A stretch of DNA of 46,440 bases from Bdellovibrionales bacterium (GCA_023299885.1 JALZUS010000020.1:1-46440); one strand, 5' to 3'. Shown: positions 23,208-31,811, counted from the stretch's first letter. The notes: a model not told the origin generated them from the sequence alone. A program made the numbers and translations.

Positions 23208-24161
23208 ATTTTTAATTTAACAAAAAAGATTTTTGATAAAAAAATAAAAGCCAAAACAGCCAAAGTAATTGCTGTTGGTGGCGGCAAAGGTGGCGTTGGC
23301 AAATCTTTTTTAAGCGTTAACTTATCTTTAGCTTTAAGCCATAGCCAAAAGAAAATACTTGTTGTTGATTTAGATCTAGGCGCACCCAACACTCATACCC
23401 TTTTAGGCTCAAATATACCCAAAAAAGGAATTACAGACTTACTTGAATCCCCAAAAATAAGCTTAGATTCAGTTGTCGAGAAGACTCAACATAAAAATAT
23501 ATTTTTACTTGGAGTTGGTCGAGAAAATGATGATCTTAATGAGATATCCAAAAAGAAGTTCGATCAATTACTTTTTAAAATACTAAGCTATGATGCTGAC
23601 TATATTGTATTAGACCTGGGAGCCGGTACAGGTAACGCCTACTTAAAAGCATTTACTGAAGCTGATTATCAAATTGTTGTTACCACGCCCGAAAGTTCAG
23701 GTGTAGAAAACTCTTATAGCTTTATTAGAAAAGCTTTTTTTCACGCCATAGAGCAAGAGCAAGAAGAACTCGGCCTCAAACTGGTAATAAAAAATATTTT
23801 AAAACAAAATAAAAGTATTTTCCCTCAGAAACTCATATCTGAACTTAAAGAGCTAGAACCGCATAAAGCCAATGCTTTATGCGTAAAACTAGAGTCTCTC
23901 AACCCCCTACTCGTTTTAAATCAAGGTAGAACCAAAAGTGATGTCGAAATAGCCAAAGGCATTGAAAATGTCTGCAAGAGATTTTTAGGCATTAATGTGA
24001 CTTACTATGGGTTTATCCAATATGAAAATACTGTCTGGCAATCACTGAGGCGCCGCAAGCCCCATTATATAGATTGCCCCTCAAGTATTTCAAATGGGGA
24101 AATTGCAAAGATTGCAAAAAAAATCCTTAGTGAACAAAGCCAAAAACTTATGGTAGGCTAA
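23208..24161 (+). CDS. MinD/ParA-like P-loop ATPase with apparent ATT start
   Basis: The frame from the tsaB stop to 24161 is open and encodes a full MinD-type ATPase: deviant Walker A GGKGGVGKS (25-33 from the proposed start), VVDLDLGAPNTH, YIVLDLGAGTG and a final region with VTYYGFIQYENTVW. It resembles the FlhG/MinD group. No ATG, GTG or TTG occurs in frame ahead of the P-loop. The best start is ATT at 23208, with AAGGGG six bases upstream, giving 317 residues. Other readings are stop read-through from tsaB or a frameshift from a 12-codon ORF at 23182. It precedes, by 6 bp, a J-domain/HTH protein that may be its partner. A role in placing a polar structure is inference. Confidence 0.85.
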   Translation: MFNLTKKIFDKKIKAKTAKVIAVGGGKGGVGKSFLSVNLSLALSHSQKKILVVDLDLGAPNTHTLLGSNIPKKGITDLLESPKISLDSVVEKTQHKNIFLLGVGRENDDLNEISKKKFDQLLFKILSYDADYIVLDLGAGTGNAYLKAFTEADYQIVVTTPESSGVENSYSFIRKAFFHAIEQEQEELGLKLVIKNILKQNKSIFPQKLISELKELEPHKANALCVKLESLNPLLVLNQGRTKSDVEIAKGIENVCKRFLGINVTYYGFIQYENTVWQSLRRRKPHYIDCPSSISNGEIAKIAKKILSEQSQKLMVG

Positions 24162-24167
24162 ATCACA

Positions 24168-24779
24168 ATGAATAAAAGTCTTATAGATAAAACATATTAT
24201 GAAATTCTTGATGTTGTGCCATCTGCAAGTCTTGCTGATGTCGAGAAGGCGTATAAAAAAGCAAAAGAGACTTACTCTCCTAGCAGCCCAGCTTTATACT
24301 CTGTATTTACGCCACATGAGGCCAAAGAGCTGGCTCGCCTCATTGAAGACGCTTATTCAGTTTTAATTAACCCTCAGACAAGACAACAATATGATACTCG
24401 TATAAATGCTAGGGCTGATTTAAACCCAGTAAAAACTAAAGCTAAAAATGAGCCTCCAATTAGGCTAAATAACGATTACCTTAATTACGAAAAAGACGCT
24501 TCTTTTGAGGAGACTATAAAAAATACCGAAGAATTTAATGGTTCATTTTTAAAAAAAATACGTGAATATAAAAATGTAAGCATTCCAATAATCTCTGAAA
24601 AAAGTCGCATCAGCAAAACCTACATAAAAGCTATTGAAGACGATAACTACGACAAGCTACCAGCAAGTGTTTTTGTGCGCGGCTTTGTAGACCAATACGC
24701 TAAGCTCTTAAAACTTGATAGTAAAAAAATCTCTACATATTATGTCAACAAAGTGAAGGAACATAGAGGTGAAGAATAA
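24168..24779 (+). CDS. J-domain-like plus RodZ-type HTH protein
   Basis: The 203-residue product joins an N-terminal DnaJ-like domain (residues 7-85, YYEILDVVPSASLADVEKAYKKA, ending in RQQYDTRI) to a C-terminal helix-turn-helix of the RodZ/HTH_25 kind (about 125-195, with ISKTYIKAIEDDNYDKLPASV). The HPD motif that J-domains need to stimulate Hsp70 is absent; the loop reads YSPSSPA. There is no membrane segment, unlike RodZ. It follows the MinD-like gene by 6 bp and its end overlaps rluD by 11 bases. Function is unknown; it may be an adaptor. Confidence 0.78.
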   Translation: MNKSLIDKTYYEILDVVPSASLADVEKAYKKAKETYSPSSPALYSVFTPHEAKELARLIEDAYSVLINPQTRQQYDTRINARADLNPVKTKAKNEPPIRLNNDYLNYEKDASFEETIKNTEEFNGSFLKKIREYKNVSIPIISEKSRISKTYIKAIEDDNYDKLPASVFVRGFVDQYAKLLKLDSKKISTYYVNKVKEHRGEE

Positions 24780-25794
24780 ACTTTTACTTCTAGTGACCGA
24801 GGAGCTTATAAATATGCGCGCTGATAGCGCATTAACAACTCTAGAAGAAATTTCTTCTAGGTCCCAGGCTCAAAAACTATTTGAATTAGGCTACGTCACA
24901 TGTAACGGCAAGGCGATCAAGCCCTCTCTTAAGCTTGAGGCGGGACAAGAACTTAGCATTCAATTACCTGAAGACAAACCATCAGAGCTTACACCATATC
25001 ACCATCCACTAAAAATCTATTTTGAAGATGAGCATATTATTGTTTTAGAAAAAGAAGCAGGAATGGTTGTGCACCCAGCAGCGGGGCACGAAGACAAAAC
25101 TCTTGTTAATGCACTATTAGCGCATACTAAAAATCTATCTATGGGCTTTGGAGAGCAGCGACCCGGAATTGTTCATAGGCTAGATAAGGACACTAGCGGA
25201 CTAATGGTAGTTGCAAAAAATAATGAAAGCCATGTTCACCTTGCAGAGCAATTTAAAGAAAAAACTGCAAGTAGAGCTTACTATGCTTTAGTTTTTGGCG
25301 AGCCAAAACAAAAAGAAGGACACTGGGAAAGCTTTTTATCAAGGCACCCTACTGATAGAAAAAAATTTGCTTCTGTTAAAGAACACAACTCATCCATCAG
25401 ACTCACTAAAGAGCGTGTTGCAGAAATAGACCCAGAGTATCTACCTAAGGGAAAGTTTGCCTACACAGAATATAAAGTTTTAAAAACTTCTGAAACTGGA
25501 TTTTCATTTTTAGAATGTCGATTAAAAACAGGACGTACACATCAAATTAGAATACATACTTCAGAGGCTGGCCATCCTGTTTTTGCAGACCCTGTGTACG
25601 GCGGACTTAAACGCCTCAATAATATCAAAGAAAAGAAAATTGCCCGCATGGGGCAGGCCATGGGAAGAATATTTCTTCACGCCTTTGAGCTTGGCCTTAA
25701 TCACCCAAAGACTGGCGAAAGAATGACATTTAATTCTGAACTGCCTGAAGAACTTAAAAAAGTTTATAAAGAAGCCTCTCTTTATGACCTCTAA
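24769..25794 (+). CDS. rluD: 23S rRNA pseudouridine synthase RluD family
   Basis: The 341-residue product has an N-terminal S4 domain (about 18-75) and the RluA-type catalytic domain with HRLDKDTSGLMVVAK (catalytic Asp in RLDKDTSG) and GRTHQIRIH. The start is GTG at 24769, overlapping the previous gene by 11 bases, with AAGGA eight bases upstream. RluD, RluC and RluA paralogues cannot be told apart with certainty by eye, but the S4 domain and the neighbouring pgeF favour RluD, as in E. coli where yfiH (pgeF) lies next to rluD. Confidence 0.9.
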   Translation: MKNKLLLLVTEELINMRADSALTTLEEISSRSQAQKLFELGYVTCNGKAIKPSLKLEAGQELSIQLPEDKPSELTPYHHPLKIYFEDEHIIVLEKEAGMVVHPAAGHEDKTLVNALLAHTKNLSMGFGEQRPGIVHRLDKDTSGLMVVAKNNESHVHLAEQFKEKTASRAYYALVFGEPKQKEGHWESFLSRHPTDRKKFASVKEHNSSIRLTKERVAEIDPEYLPKGKFAYTEYKVLKTSETGFSFLECRLKTGRTHQIRIHTSEAGHPVFADPVYGGLKRLNNIKEKKIARMGQAMGRIFLHAFELGLNHPKTGERMTFNSELPEELKKVYKEASLYDL

Positions 25795-26422
25795 CTTTAT
25801 TGAAAGTGATATTGGTTATTATAAAAAAACAAATACTTCACTTGTTTTTTTTGGTAAAAAGCAAGGAAGCCTGAGCGCAATCAAAGAACAGTTCCCAAAC
25901 TTAAACTTCAAAAATATAAATCAGGTTCATGGCGATCACTGCCTAGAAGCCTCAGATAGATTAACTGAAGCTGATGCTCATTGGACTAATAAGAAAAACA
26001 CAGCTCTCATTATTAAAACTGCTGACTGCATTCCATTATTTTTAATCACAAATGATACAGCCATCGCTATACATGCTGGCTGGCGTGGAGTCGCAAATCA
26101 AATCACAAAAAAGGCCATCAGCCTTACCAATCTTAATAACTATCAAGCCTATATTGGGCCACATATTTTAAAGGAAAGTTTCCAAGTTAAAGAGGATTGC
26201 TACCAGATTTTTAAAAGCCTAGATTCCCACAGACCTGAATATATCAGTAAAAATAATGACCACTTTTATATTGACCTACAAGCTTACATAAAAGAACAAG
26301 TCTCAAATTCGGCAAAAGTCATTAGCCTCAATGTAAACACCAACACACATGCAGAGCTGCACTCTTACCGCAGAGACAAAGCACAAGCTGGAAGAAATAT
26401 CAGCTTTTGTGCACTCTTATAA
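25784..26422 (+). CDS. pgeF: Peptidoglycan editing factor PgeF (YfiH, multicopper oxidase-like)
   Basis: The 212-residue product has the zinc-site motifs of the YfiH/CNF1-like family: NQVHGD (His), KTADCIPLF (Cys) and AIHAGWRG (His). The C-terminal SYRRDKAQAGRNISF is also typical. In E. coli PgeF keeps L-Ser out of the peptidoglycan stem peptide. It overlaps the end of rluD by 11 bases, as expected for a coupled pair. Confidence 0.92.
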   Translation: MTSNFIESDIGYYKKTNTSLVFFGKKQGSLSAIKEQFPNLNFKNINQVHGDHCLEASDRLTEADAHWTNKKNTALIIKTADCIPLFLITNDTAIAIHAGWRGVANQITKKAISLTNLNNYQAYIGPHILKESFQVKEDCYQIFKSLDSHRPEYISKNNDHFYIDLQAYIKEQVSNSAKVISLNVNTNTHAELHSYRRDKAQAGRNISFCALL

Positions 26423-26429
26423 TCTTTAA

Positions 26430-26457
26430 GTGACATCTCTTTTTATAGAGATATAAT
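26430..26457 (+). promoter_or_regulatory. Probable promoter of the 151-residue membrane-anchored protein
   Basis: GTGACA (26430-26435) and a perfect TATAAT (26452-26457) are separated by 16 bases. The start of transcription would fall at about 26464, immediately before the ATG at 26465, so the message may be leaderless. A hairpin ATCTCT-TTTTAT-AGAGAT overlaps the spacer and may end the pgeF transcript. Confidence 0.5.
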
Positions 26458-26464
26458 CATTTAT

Positions 26465-26920
26465 ATGCTTAACAAAAAGCCAGATCTATTAACTATGAGC
26501 CTAACACTAGCGTTACTAGTGACACTTATTATTGCCATAGCACCACCACTAAGGAAAAAATTAACTTCACTTTCTTTTATGCCTAAAAATAATGTTCTCT
26601 CTAGTATAGAAGCCAATATTTTTAATTCTAATGACCTCTATAAAATAGTAAAAATTCGCAGGGCACAATCTATAGATGTAGAGATATTTAAAAAAAATGA
26701 CAACAAAGCTTTTGAACGATTCCAGCTCATATCTCTTCCTAATACTAGAGATGCTTACTTTGAATTTGGCTCTCAGACCTTAAACTTAGCAATACAAGAT
26801 ATGGATGACGACGGTGTAGCTGAAATCATTGTCCCTGTATTTAATGAGGCCAATCAATCCTTTTTAGCTATTTATAAATACAATATTATTGCTAATAAAT
26901 TTGAAATCAGTAATCAGTAA
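26465..26920 (+). CDS. Membrane-anchored protein with an FG-GAP/VCBS-like repeat
   Basis: The 151-residue product has a single N-terminal membrane helix (SLTLALLVTLIIAIAPPL) and a soluble domain. The domain carries one DMDDDGVAEIIVPVF segment, which is the calcium-binding D-x-D-x-DG pattern of FG-GAP/VCBS repeats. It is short for that family and no second repeat is visible. It converges with mltG, with 2 bases between the stop codons. Function is unknown. Confidence 0.68.
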   Translation: MLNKKPDLLTMSLTLALLVTLIIAIAPPLRKKLTSLSFMPKNNVLSSIEANIFNSNDLYKIVKIRRAQSIDVEIFKKNDNKAFERFQLISLPNTRDAYFEFGSQTLNLAIQDMDDDGVAEIIVPVFNEANQSFLAIYKYNIIANKFEISNQ

Positions 26921-26922
26921 TA

Positions 26923-27930
26923 CTATCGCCTAAGCTGGTATTTTCTAACAGCCTCATTATGCTCTTTATAAGTTTTAGAAAAGTAATGAGAACCATCATT
27001 TTTACTAACAAAATAAAAATATTCGGCAGTATCTGGCATAAGTGCAGCTTTAATGGCCTCAAAACCTGGGTTAGCTATAGGCCCTATCGGCAAGCCCCTA
27101 AAAGTATAAGTGTTATATTTATTTGGTTTTAATATATCTTTTTTTCTAATATTTGTAGGCATCACGCCTGTCTCATGAAGCATTCCATATAAAATTGTCG
27201 GATCTGTCTGCAACTTCATATCTTTTTTCAACCTATTATAAAAAACAGAAGCAATAAGTGGACGCTCGTAACCGACTCCAGTTTCTTTTTCTATGATGCT
27301 AGCTAATATAATGATTTCATGTCGGCTTAAACTTGTTTTAGATTCTGCTTTCATCTCGTTATAAGCTGCTAAACTTTGCTTAACCATTAAGTTAATAATT
27401 TCTTTTAGCGTTGTAAATCTTGTATAGCTATAGGTTTCTGGATACAAATAACCTTCTAGCGAAATTTTTTCTTCACCCAAAAGCCCCTTAACAAAAGCTT
27501 TGTTTTTCATTAAAGATAATGCTTTTTCTTTAGTTGCTATTTTAGCTTGGCTTAGCTTCTCTGCCACCTCATACATATTGTCACCCTCAACAATAAGCAT
27601 CTTATACATTTTACTTTTACCAGACGAAAAAAGAGAAAGTAAAGCCATGGGCTTTAAACCCGACTCTAACTCATATTCACCTGCCTTAATTTTTTTATCA
27701 TAACCTGTTAGCTTGCCCAATATTTTAAAACTTAATTTATCTGAAGGCTTAATAATTTTTTGAATAAGCAGAGTTTTAATGAGTTGGTTAAAAGAGCTTC
27801 CTTTATTTATAGAAACTATTTCTAATATATCATTTTTTGTTTCTTGATTAAGAAACAAAACTGTTTTTATGCCAAGACAGCCGGCAGCGATAATTAACAA
27901 ACTCAATATAATTAAAATTTTATTTTTCAT
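26923..27930 (-). CDS. mltG: Endolytic murein transglycosylase MltG
   Basis: MltG cuts nascent glycan strands at the membrane and sets their length. The product has an N-terminal membrane helix, a LysM-like part (EGDNMYEVAEKL) and the YceG catalytic domain with ASIIEKETGVGYERPLIASVFYNRL, where the Glu of IEKE is the catalytic residue, and LQTDPTILYG. The ATG at 27930 overlaps the astD stop (ATGA). An upstream TTG at 27939 with GGGG ahead is also possible. It is the last gene of the AST operon, an unusual place. Confidence 0.94.
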   Translation of the reverse strand: MKNKILIILSLLIIAAGCLGIKTVLFLNQETKNDILEIVSINKGSSFNQLIKTLLIQKIIKPSDKLSFKILGKLTGYDKKIKAGEYELESGLKPMALLSLFSSGKSKMYKMLIVEGDNMYEVAEKLSQAKIATKEKALSLMKNKAFVKGLLGEEKISLEGYLYPETYSYTRFTTLKEIINLMVKQSLAAYNEMKAESKTSLSRHEIIILASIIEKETGVGYERPLIASVFYNRLKKDMKLQTDPTILYGMLHETGVMPTNIRKKDILKPNKYNTYTFRGLPIGPIANPGFEAIKAALMPDTAEYFYFVSKNDGSHYFSKTYKEHNEAVRKYQLRR

Positions 27931-29429
27931 GATGACCAATTAATCCCCGTCATAACTTTTTCACTATCAAATGAAGTACCGTCTTCAAGACTTGCAACAG
28001 GCACAGTACAGTAGTTAAGTGCAAAATGAGCTGATGGCCTATCATTACCCGACTTACCCATGCCACCAAATGGTAGCTGCGAGCTTGCACCATTAGTAGT
28101 TCTATTCCAGTTTACTAACCCTACTTTTGCATCTAATAATACTTTTTCATAATTTTCTCTACTTTTAGAAAATATGGAGGCCACAAGTCCAAAGCCAGAA
28201 ACATTAACAATATCAATAGCCTCTTCTAGGTCTGATGTTTTATAGATAGCCACATTAGGACTAAATATTTCTGTATTTTGATAAACAGATTTAGGGTTCA
28301 TGGCATCTACCAAGTGAATACTTGGACTCACATAATTTCCTTCAAAACCAACATCTAAAGGCCTACCCGCCATCAGAGCATCATTGCCCTCGCTAACACC
28401 AATCTCTTGAAATTTAATAAAGTTATCCATAGAGCGCTTATCAATAACAGGCCCCATAAAAACTTTTTCTTTCCAATGCCCAACAGATATTTTTTTAGCA
28501 GCAGCATGAAATCTAGAAACAAACTCATCGTAAATAGAATCATGGATAACAATTTTACTGGTACAAGAACATCTCTGTCCTGCCGACAAAAATGAACCAA
28601 TTAAGTTTTCATAAATAGCTTTTTCTATTTCAGCATCAGACCAAACAATGGCAGAGTTTTTACCACCCATCTCTAGGGCTAATAGCTTCCAATATTGACT
28701 TAGAGTTTGCTCTTTAATTTGTAAGCCCACATCATAAGAACCAGTAAATAACACCCCATCAACACCTTCATGCTTTGTGAGCTTTTTACTTACCTCTACA
28801 GCGCCATGCACTAAGTTAAATACACCCTCTGGAAAGCCTGCCTCATGTATACATTCTGCCATCAACTGTGCAGTAGCTGGCGTTTTTTCCGATGGTTTAT
28901 AAACAATCGAGTTTCCCGAAAGTAATGCTGGCACTATATGGCCATTAGGTAAATGTGCTGGGAAGTTAAAAGGCCCAACAACAAGCATAACCCCCCTTGG
29001 CTTGAAGCGAATAAATCCATCTACGCCTGGCAATGCATTTTCAACTCTTTTTTCTTTAATAAGCTCTAGTGACTTCTCGATAGTTATATTTATTTTAGCG
29101 GCAATTGCTCCAGCCTCACCCAATGTTTCCCATAAAGGCTTTCCAGTCTCTCTTGAAATAATTTCTGCCATTTCTTCTTTACGTTCTAAGTAAATTTCTT
29201 GGAGTCGGCGTAACTTTGAAATTCTCTCTTCTAAGGTTGTTCTTTTCCAAATTTTAAAACCTTGAGTCGCAGCCTCTATAGCCTTGTCCATGTGATTAAA
29301 AGAAGCTTCTATTTTTATGACCTTGTCTTTGCTATCACCAGGACTCACCACAGACCAAGACTCGTCAGCATTACCTACAGTCTCAAACTTACCACCTATA
29401 TAACTACCTTTATATTTTATAACTTCCAT
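27927..29429 (-). CDS. astD: Succinylglutamate semialdehyde dehydrogenase AstD
   Basis: AstD oxidises N-succinylglutamate 5-semialdehyde in the arginine succinyltransferase pathway. The 500-residue product is an aldehyde dehydrogenase with GPFNFPAHLPNGHIVPAL, the catalytic Glu in ALEMGGKNSAIV and the catalytic Cys in SAGQRCSCTSK. The GPFNFPAHLPNGHI block is characteristic of AstD. The ATG at 29429 shares its A with the astA stop (TGATG), with AGAGGA six bases upstream; a GTG one codon earlier is less well placed. Confidence 0.93.
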   Translation of the reverse strand: MEVIKYKGSYIGGKFETVGNADESWSVVSPGDSKDKVIKIEASFNHMDKAIEAATQGFKIWKRTTLEERISKLRRLQEIYLERKEEMAEIISRETGKPLWETLGEAGAIAAKINITIEKSLELIKEKRVENALPGVDGFIRFKPRGVMLVVGPFNFPAHLPNGHIVPALLSGNSIVYKPSEKTPATAQLMAECIHEAGFPEGVFNLVHGAVEVSKKLTKHEGVDGVLFTGSYDVGLQIKEQTLSQYWKLLALEMGGKNSAIVWSDAEIEKAIYENLIGSFLSAGQRCSCTSKIVIHDSIYDEFVSRFHAAAKKISVGHWKEKVFMGPVIDKRSMDNFIKFQEIGVSEGNDALMAGRPLDVGFEGNYVSPSIHLVDAMNPKSVYQNTEIFSPNVAIYKTSDLEEAIDIVNVSGFGLVASIFSKSRENYEKVLLDAKVGLVNWNRTTNGASSQLPFGGMGKSGNDRPSAHFALNYCTVPVASLEDGTSFDSEKVMTGINWSS

Positions 29430-30445
29430 CACTTATCCTCTGAGACTAAAACCATGTCTCCTGTTTTAATTTCTAATAAACTTGAAACCTTGCCCGGCAG
29501 ATAAATTGTATCTCCAGACACACCATAGGCTGCAGAACCACACAAAAATTGATTCTTATTATTTACTGCTAACAAACCTTTTTTATCGTACTCAGCGCAC
29601 GGGGCATCAGAAAATTTATAAGTTTTGCTCTGCTTAATAATCTTAATATCTTCAAGAATTACATTTAAATGTGGGCCACCATCAAAAGGGTCCACCTCAT
29701 CATTAAATGTAAAGCCTTGAGACTCTAACATCCTGAGCGCACCTTTAGTTTCTGAGCTCACCTGACCCATAACCAAGCGAGCGCTGGCATCCAATAAGCA
29801 AAGATGTAAATCTCCTTTAGGAAATAAGTCATTAATAAACTCTTTATTAATTTGACTCACCTCATCCGCCTCTTGATATGGCATCCCCGTAAAGCGGCGA
29901 CCTAAAGCCTCCCAAAAAGCACTTTTACCCTCTTTGGTTAGCGGAGGAGCCATCTCAGAATGTATTGTCTTGGAAAACAATTGCGACTCCATAGCTAAGT
30001 ACATAAAACGAGATAAGCTTATAAGCTTTCCTACTTTTTCAGGGCGCCTTCTGTAAGACTGTTCAACAACGAGACCACCAATTTCTGTAGGTCCATCAGT
30101 GCATACCTTTAATGTTAAAAACTGATGCAAAAAACCAATCCCTAAACTTTTACTGAAAAGCTCTTTTTTAGAAATTTTAAAACTATAAGTTGGGTTTTCT
30201 TGTGTGCCATGTTTAGCCTTAATTTGAGAACAACCTATAACTTTTTTTGTCTCTAGATCTTCTAGTACAAAAAGATAGGCTGCTTTTTCTTTTATAATAT
30301 TTTTTGAAAAAGACTCTTTACTAATTTTTAGTTTTTTTTCTAACCTTTGAGTATCTGCTGGCAAATTTAACAATGAAAATTGTTTTGCCAAACCCATAAG
30401 GTCTGATAAATCTGAGGCTTTGGCTTCACGAACAATAAAATTCAT
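29429..30445 (-). CDS. astA: Arginine/ornithine N-succinyltransferase AstA
   Basis: AstA transfers succinyl from succinyl-CoA to the alpha-amino group of arginine (or ornithine). The 338-residue product has the family blocks EIGGLVVEQSYRRRPEKVGK, EALGRRFTGMPYQEADEVS, FINDLFPKGDL and the C-terminal DEVDPFDGGPHL. The acyltransferase fold is complete and its length is usual. ATGA overlaps link it to the M20-like gene upstream, and TGATG links it to astD downstream. Confidence 0.94.
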   Translation of the reverse strand: MNFIVREAKASDLSDLMGLAKQFSLLNLPADTQRLEKKLKISKESFSKNIIKEKAAYLFVLEDLETKKVIGCSQIKAKHGTQENPTYSFKISKKELFSKSLGIGFLHQFLTLKVCTDGPTEIGGLVVEQSYRRRPEKVGKLISLSRFMYLAMESQLFSKTIHSEMAPPLTKEGKSAFWEALGRRFTGMPYQEADEVSQINKEFINDLFPKGDLHLCLLDASARLVMGQVSSETKGALRMLESQGFTFNDEVDPFDGGPHLNVILEDIKIIKQSKTYKFSDAPCAEYDKKGLLAVNNKNQFLCGSAAYGVSGDTIYLPGKVSSLLEIKTGDMVLVSEDK

Positions 30446-31797
30446 TTCAAAAAATCTTTCATAATCTGCTTATAAACTTCGACTGAATCTTGAATTGCCT
30501 TCAAGCTATTAGATTCATTCGGTGAATTTACATTATTTTCACTCATGCCAGCTCCAAAAACAACTGCTGGTATTTTAAACCGACTTAGCAAGTTAGCCTC
30601 AGTAGCATGAGTTGTTTTCTTTTCTATAAGAGTTTTAGACTGTGAGGCTAAAGACTTCTCAAGGCAGGCAATGGCATCATGGCCTGGCTCTGTAGAAAAA
30701 GGTCTTTTATAAGAAAGAATCTCAAATTGGCCACCCATTTCCTCACAAGAGGCTTTAAATTCATCCATCCATTGGCGGTAAATATCCTCTGGAACACTTG
30801 GAAGAATCCTACAACTCCCCACAATCCTAATATGGTTTTTAAAGGTTTTAATTTTACCCAAGCTAAGTGTACTTACTTTTGGGCTAAAGCCATTTTCTTT
30901 AAATTCTTTAAAATTATTCTCTATTTTACTAATAATCTCTAAAAGCCTTGAGGCTTTTACTAGCGTTTCGCTCCTTGCTTCAGCGTCTATAACAATCTCT
31001 AAAGAGGCTTCTGGCGGTATAGTGTTATAACTTAGCCCACCCTCTAAATCTAAGACCACAATACCTTCAGGCAATTGAGATAAATATTTTAACATTTTAA
31101 TAATGGCGTTTTCATCTTGCTTTAACTCTGAAGAGTGTGCAGCTTTACCTAAAAATATTTTATTTTGTGTCATAGCAAAGCTATCGCTATCCCATTTTTT
31201 TCTAAAAAATTGCTCTTGTTCAGAAAATGGCAGGTTAATTTCTACAGACAAAACACCACAACCAGCAGTGTAGACTTGTAGGTTTGTTGGGCTACCTACA
31301 TACACAAAACTTGGATTTATATGCTTACTTCTAATTAATTTTAATACCGAAGACTCTGTCTCTGTCTCACCAGACGTACCCAAAACAACTATCGAGTTTT
31401 GTTTTCCAGTTTGAGAAAAACAAGATAAAGCTTCTATCTTAGAAAGAAGATCTAGCTTTGATTTAGCCACACCTAAGCCGTAAATATGATCGCCCTCAAT
31501 ATGAACTTTAAATGGATTACTCATTGTTTTATCCCAGAACGAGTAGGAGCCCGGGTCAGTGGTCCTTATAGGTGCTGAGAATATAATCTCATTTTCTGCG
31601 ACACTTTTCTTAGTTAATATTTTTATATCCGTATATACCTGTGCATTTCCGCTTGTGCTTATCTTTTTACAGACCAAGCCTCTAGACAAGGCATAGCTTT
31701 CTAAAAACAAAACACCCTCATGAACCCCTGCTGCAGTGGTCGTATCTATAGAGACAAATATTTTTGCCGCATCAATGAAGGTGTGCTTCACAGACAT
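30442..31797 (-). CDS. M20-family deacylase homologue lacking zinc ligands
   Basis: The 451-residue product has the M20 (ArgE/DapE/CPG2) layout: a catalytic domain split by a dimerisation domain that keeps its GKAAHSS motif (217-223). By eye the five metal ligands are all replaced: the HxD site reads P76-I-R78, the GRGxxD site has K112, the EE site has E144-T145, the GEPT site reads GSPT (S169), and the final His is N424 in VNSPNE. Only the general-base Glu may remain. It lies in the AST operon where AstE would be expected, between an aminotransferase and astA. It may be a pseudoenzyme, a regulatory subunit, or an enzyme with other chemistry. Confidence 0.8.
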   Translation of the reverse strand: MSVKHTFIDAAKIFVSIDTTTAAGVHEGVLFLESYALSRGLVCKKISTSGNAQVYTDIKILTKKSVAENEIIFSAPIRTTDPGSYSFWDKTMSNPFKVHIEGDHIYGLGVAKSKLDLLSKIEALSCFSQTGKQNSIVVLGTSGETETESSVLKLIRSKHINPSFVYVGSPTNLQVYTAGCGVLSVEINLPFSEQEQFFRKKWDSDSFAMTQNKIFLGKAAHSSELKQDENAIIKMLKYLSQLPEGIVVLDLEGGLSYNTIPPEASLEIVIDAEARSETLVKASRLLEIISKIENNFKEFKENGFSPKVSTLSLGKIKTFKNHIRIVGSCRILPSVPEDIYRQWMDEFKASCEEMGGQFEILSYKRPFSTEPGHDAIACLEKSLASQSKTLIEKKTTHATEANLLSRFKIPAVVFGAGMSENNVNSPNESNSLKAIQDSVEVYKQIMKDFLK

Positions 31798-31811
31798 AAC
31801 TTTTTAAGCTC

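Noticed and set aside
23182-23220. 12-codon ORF upstream of the MinD-like gene, considered as the true start with a -1 frameshift
   Set aside because: The sequence GAATTTTTA lacks a proper X-XXY-YYZ slippery heptamer in the right frame, while ATT at 23208 has a well-spaced ribosome-binding site. It could still be a leader peptide.
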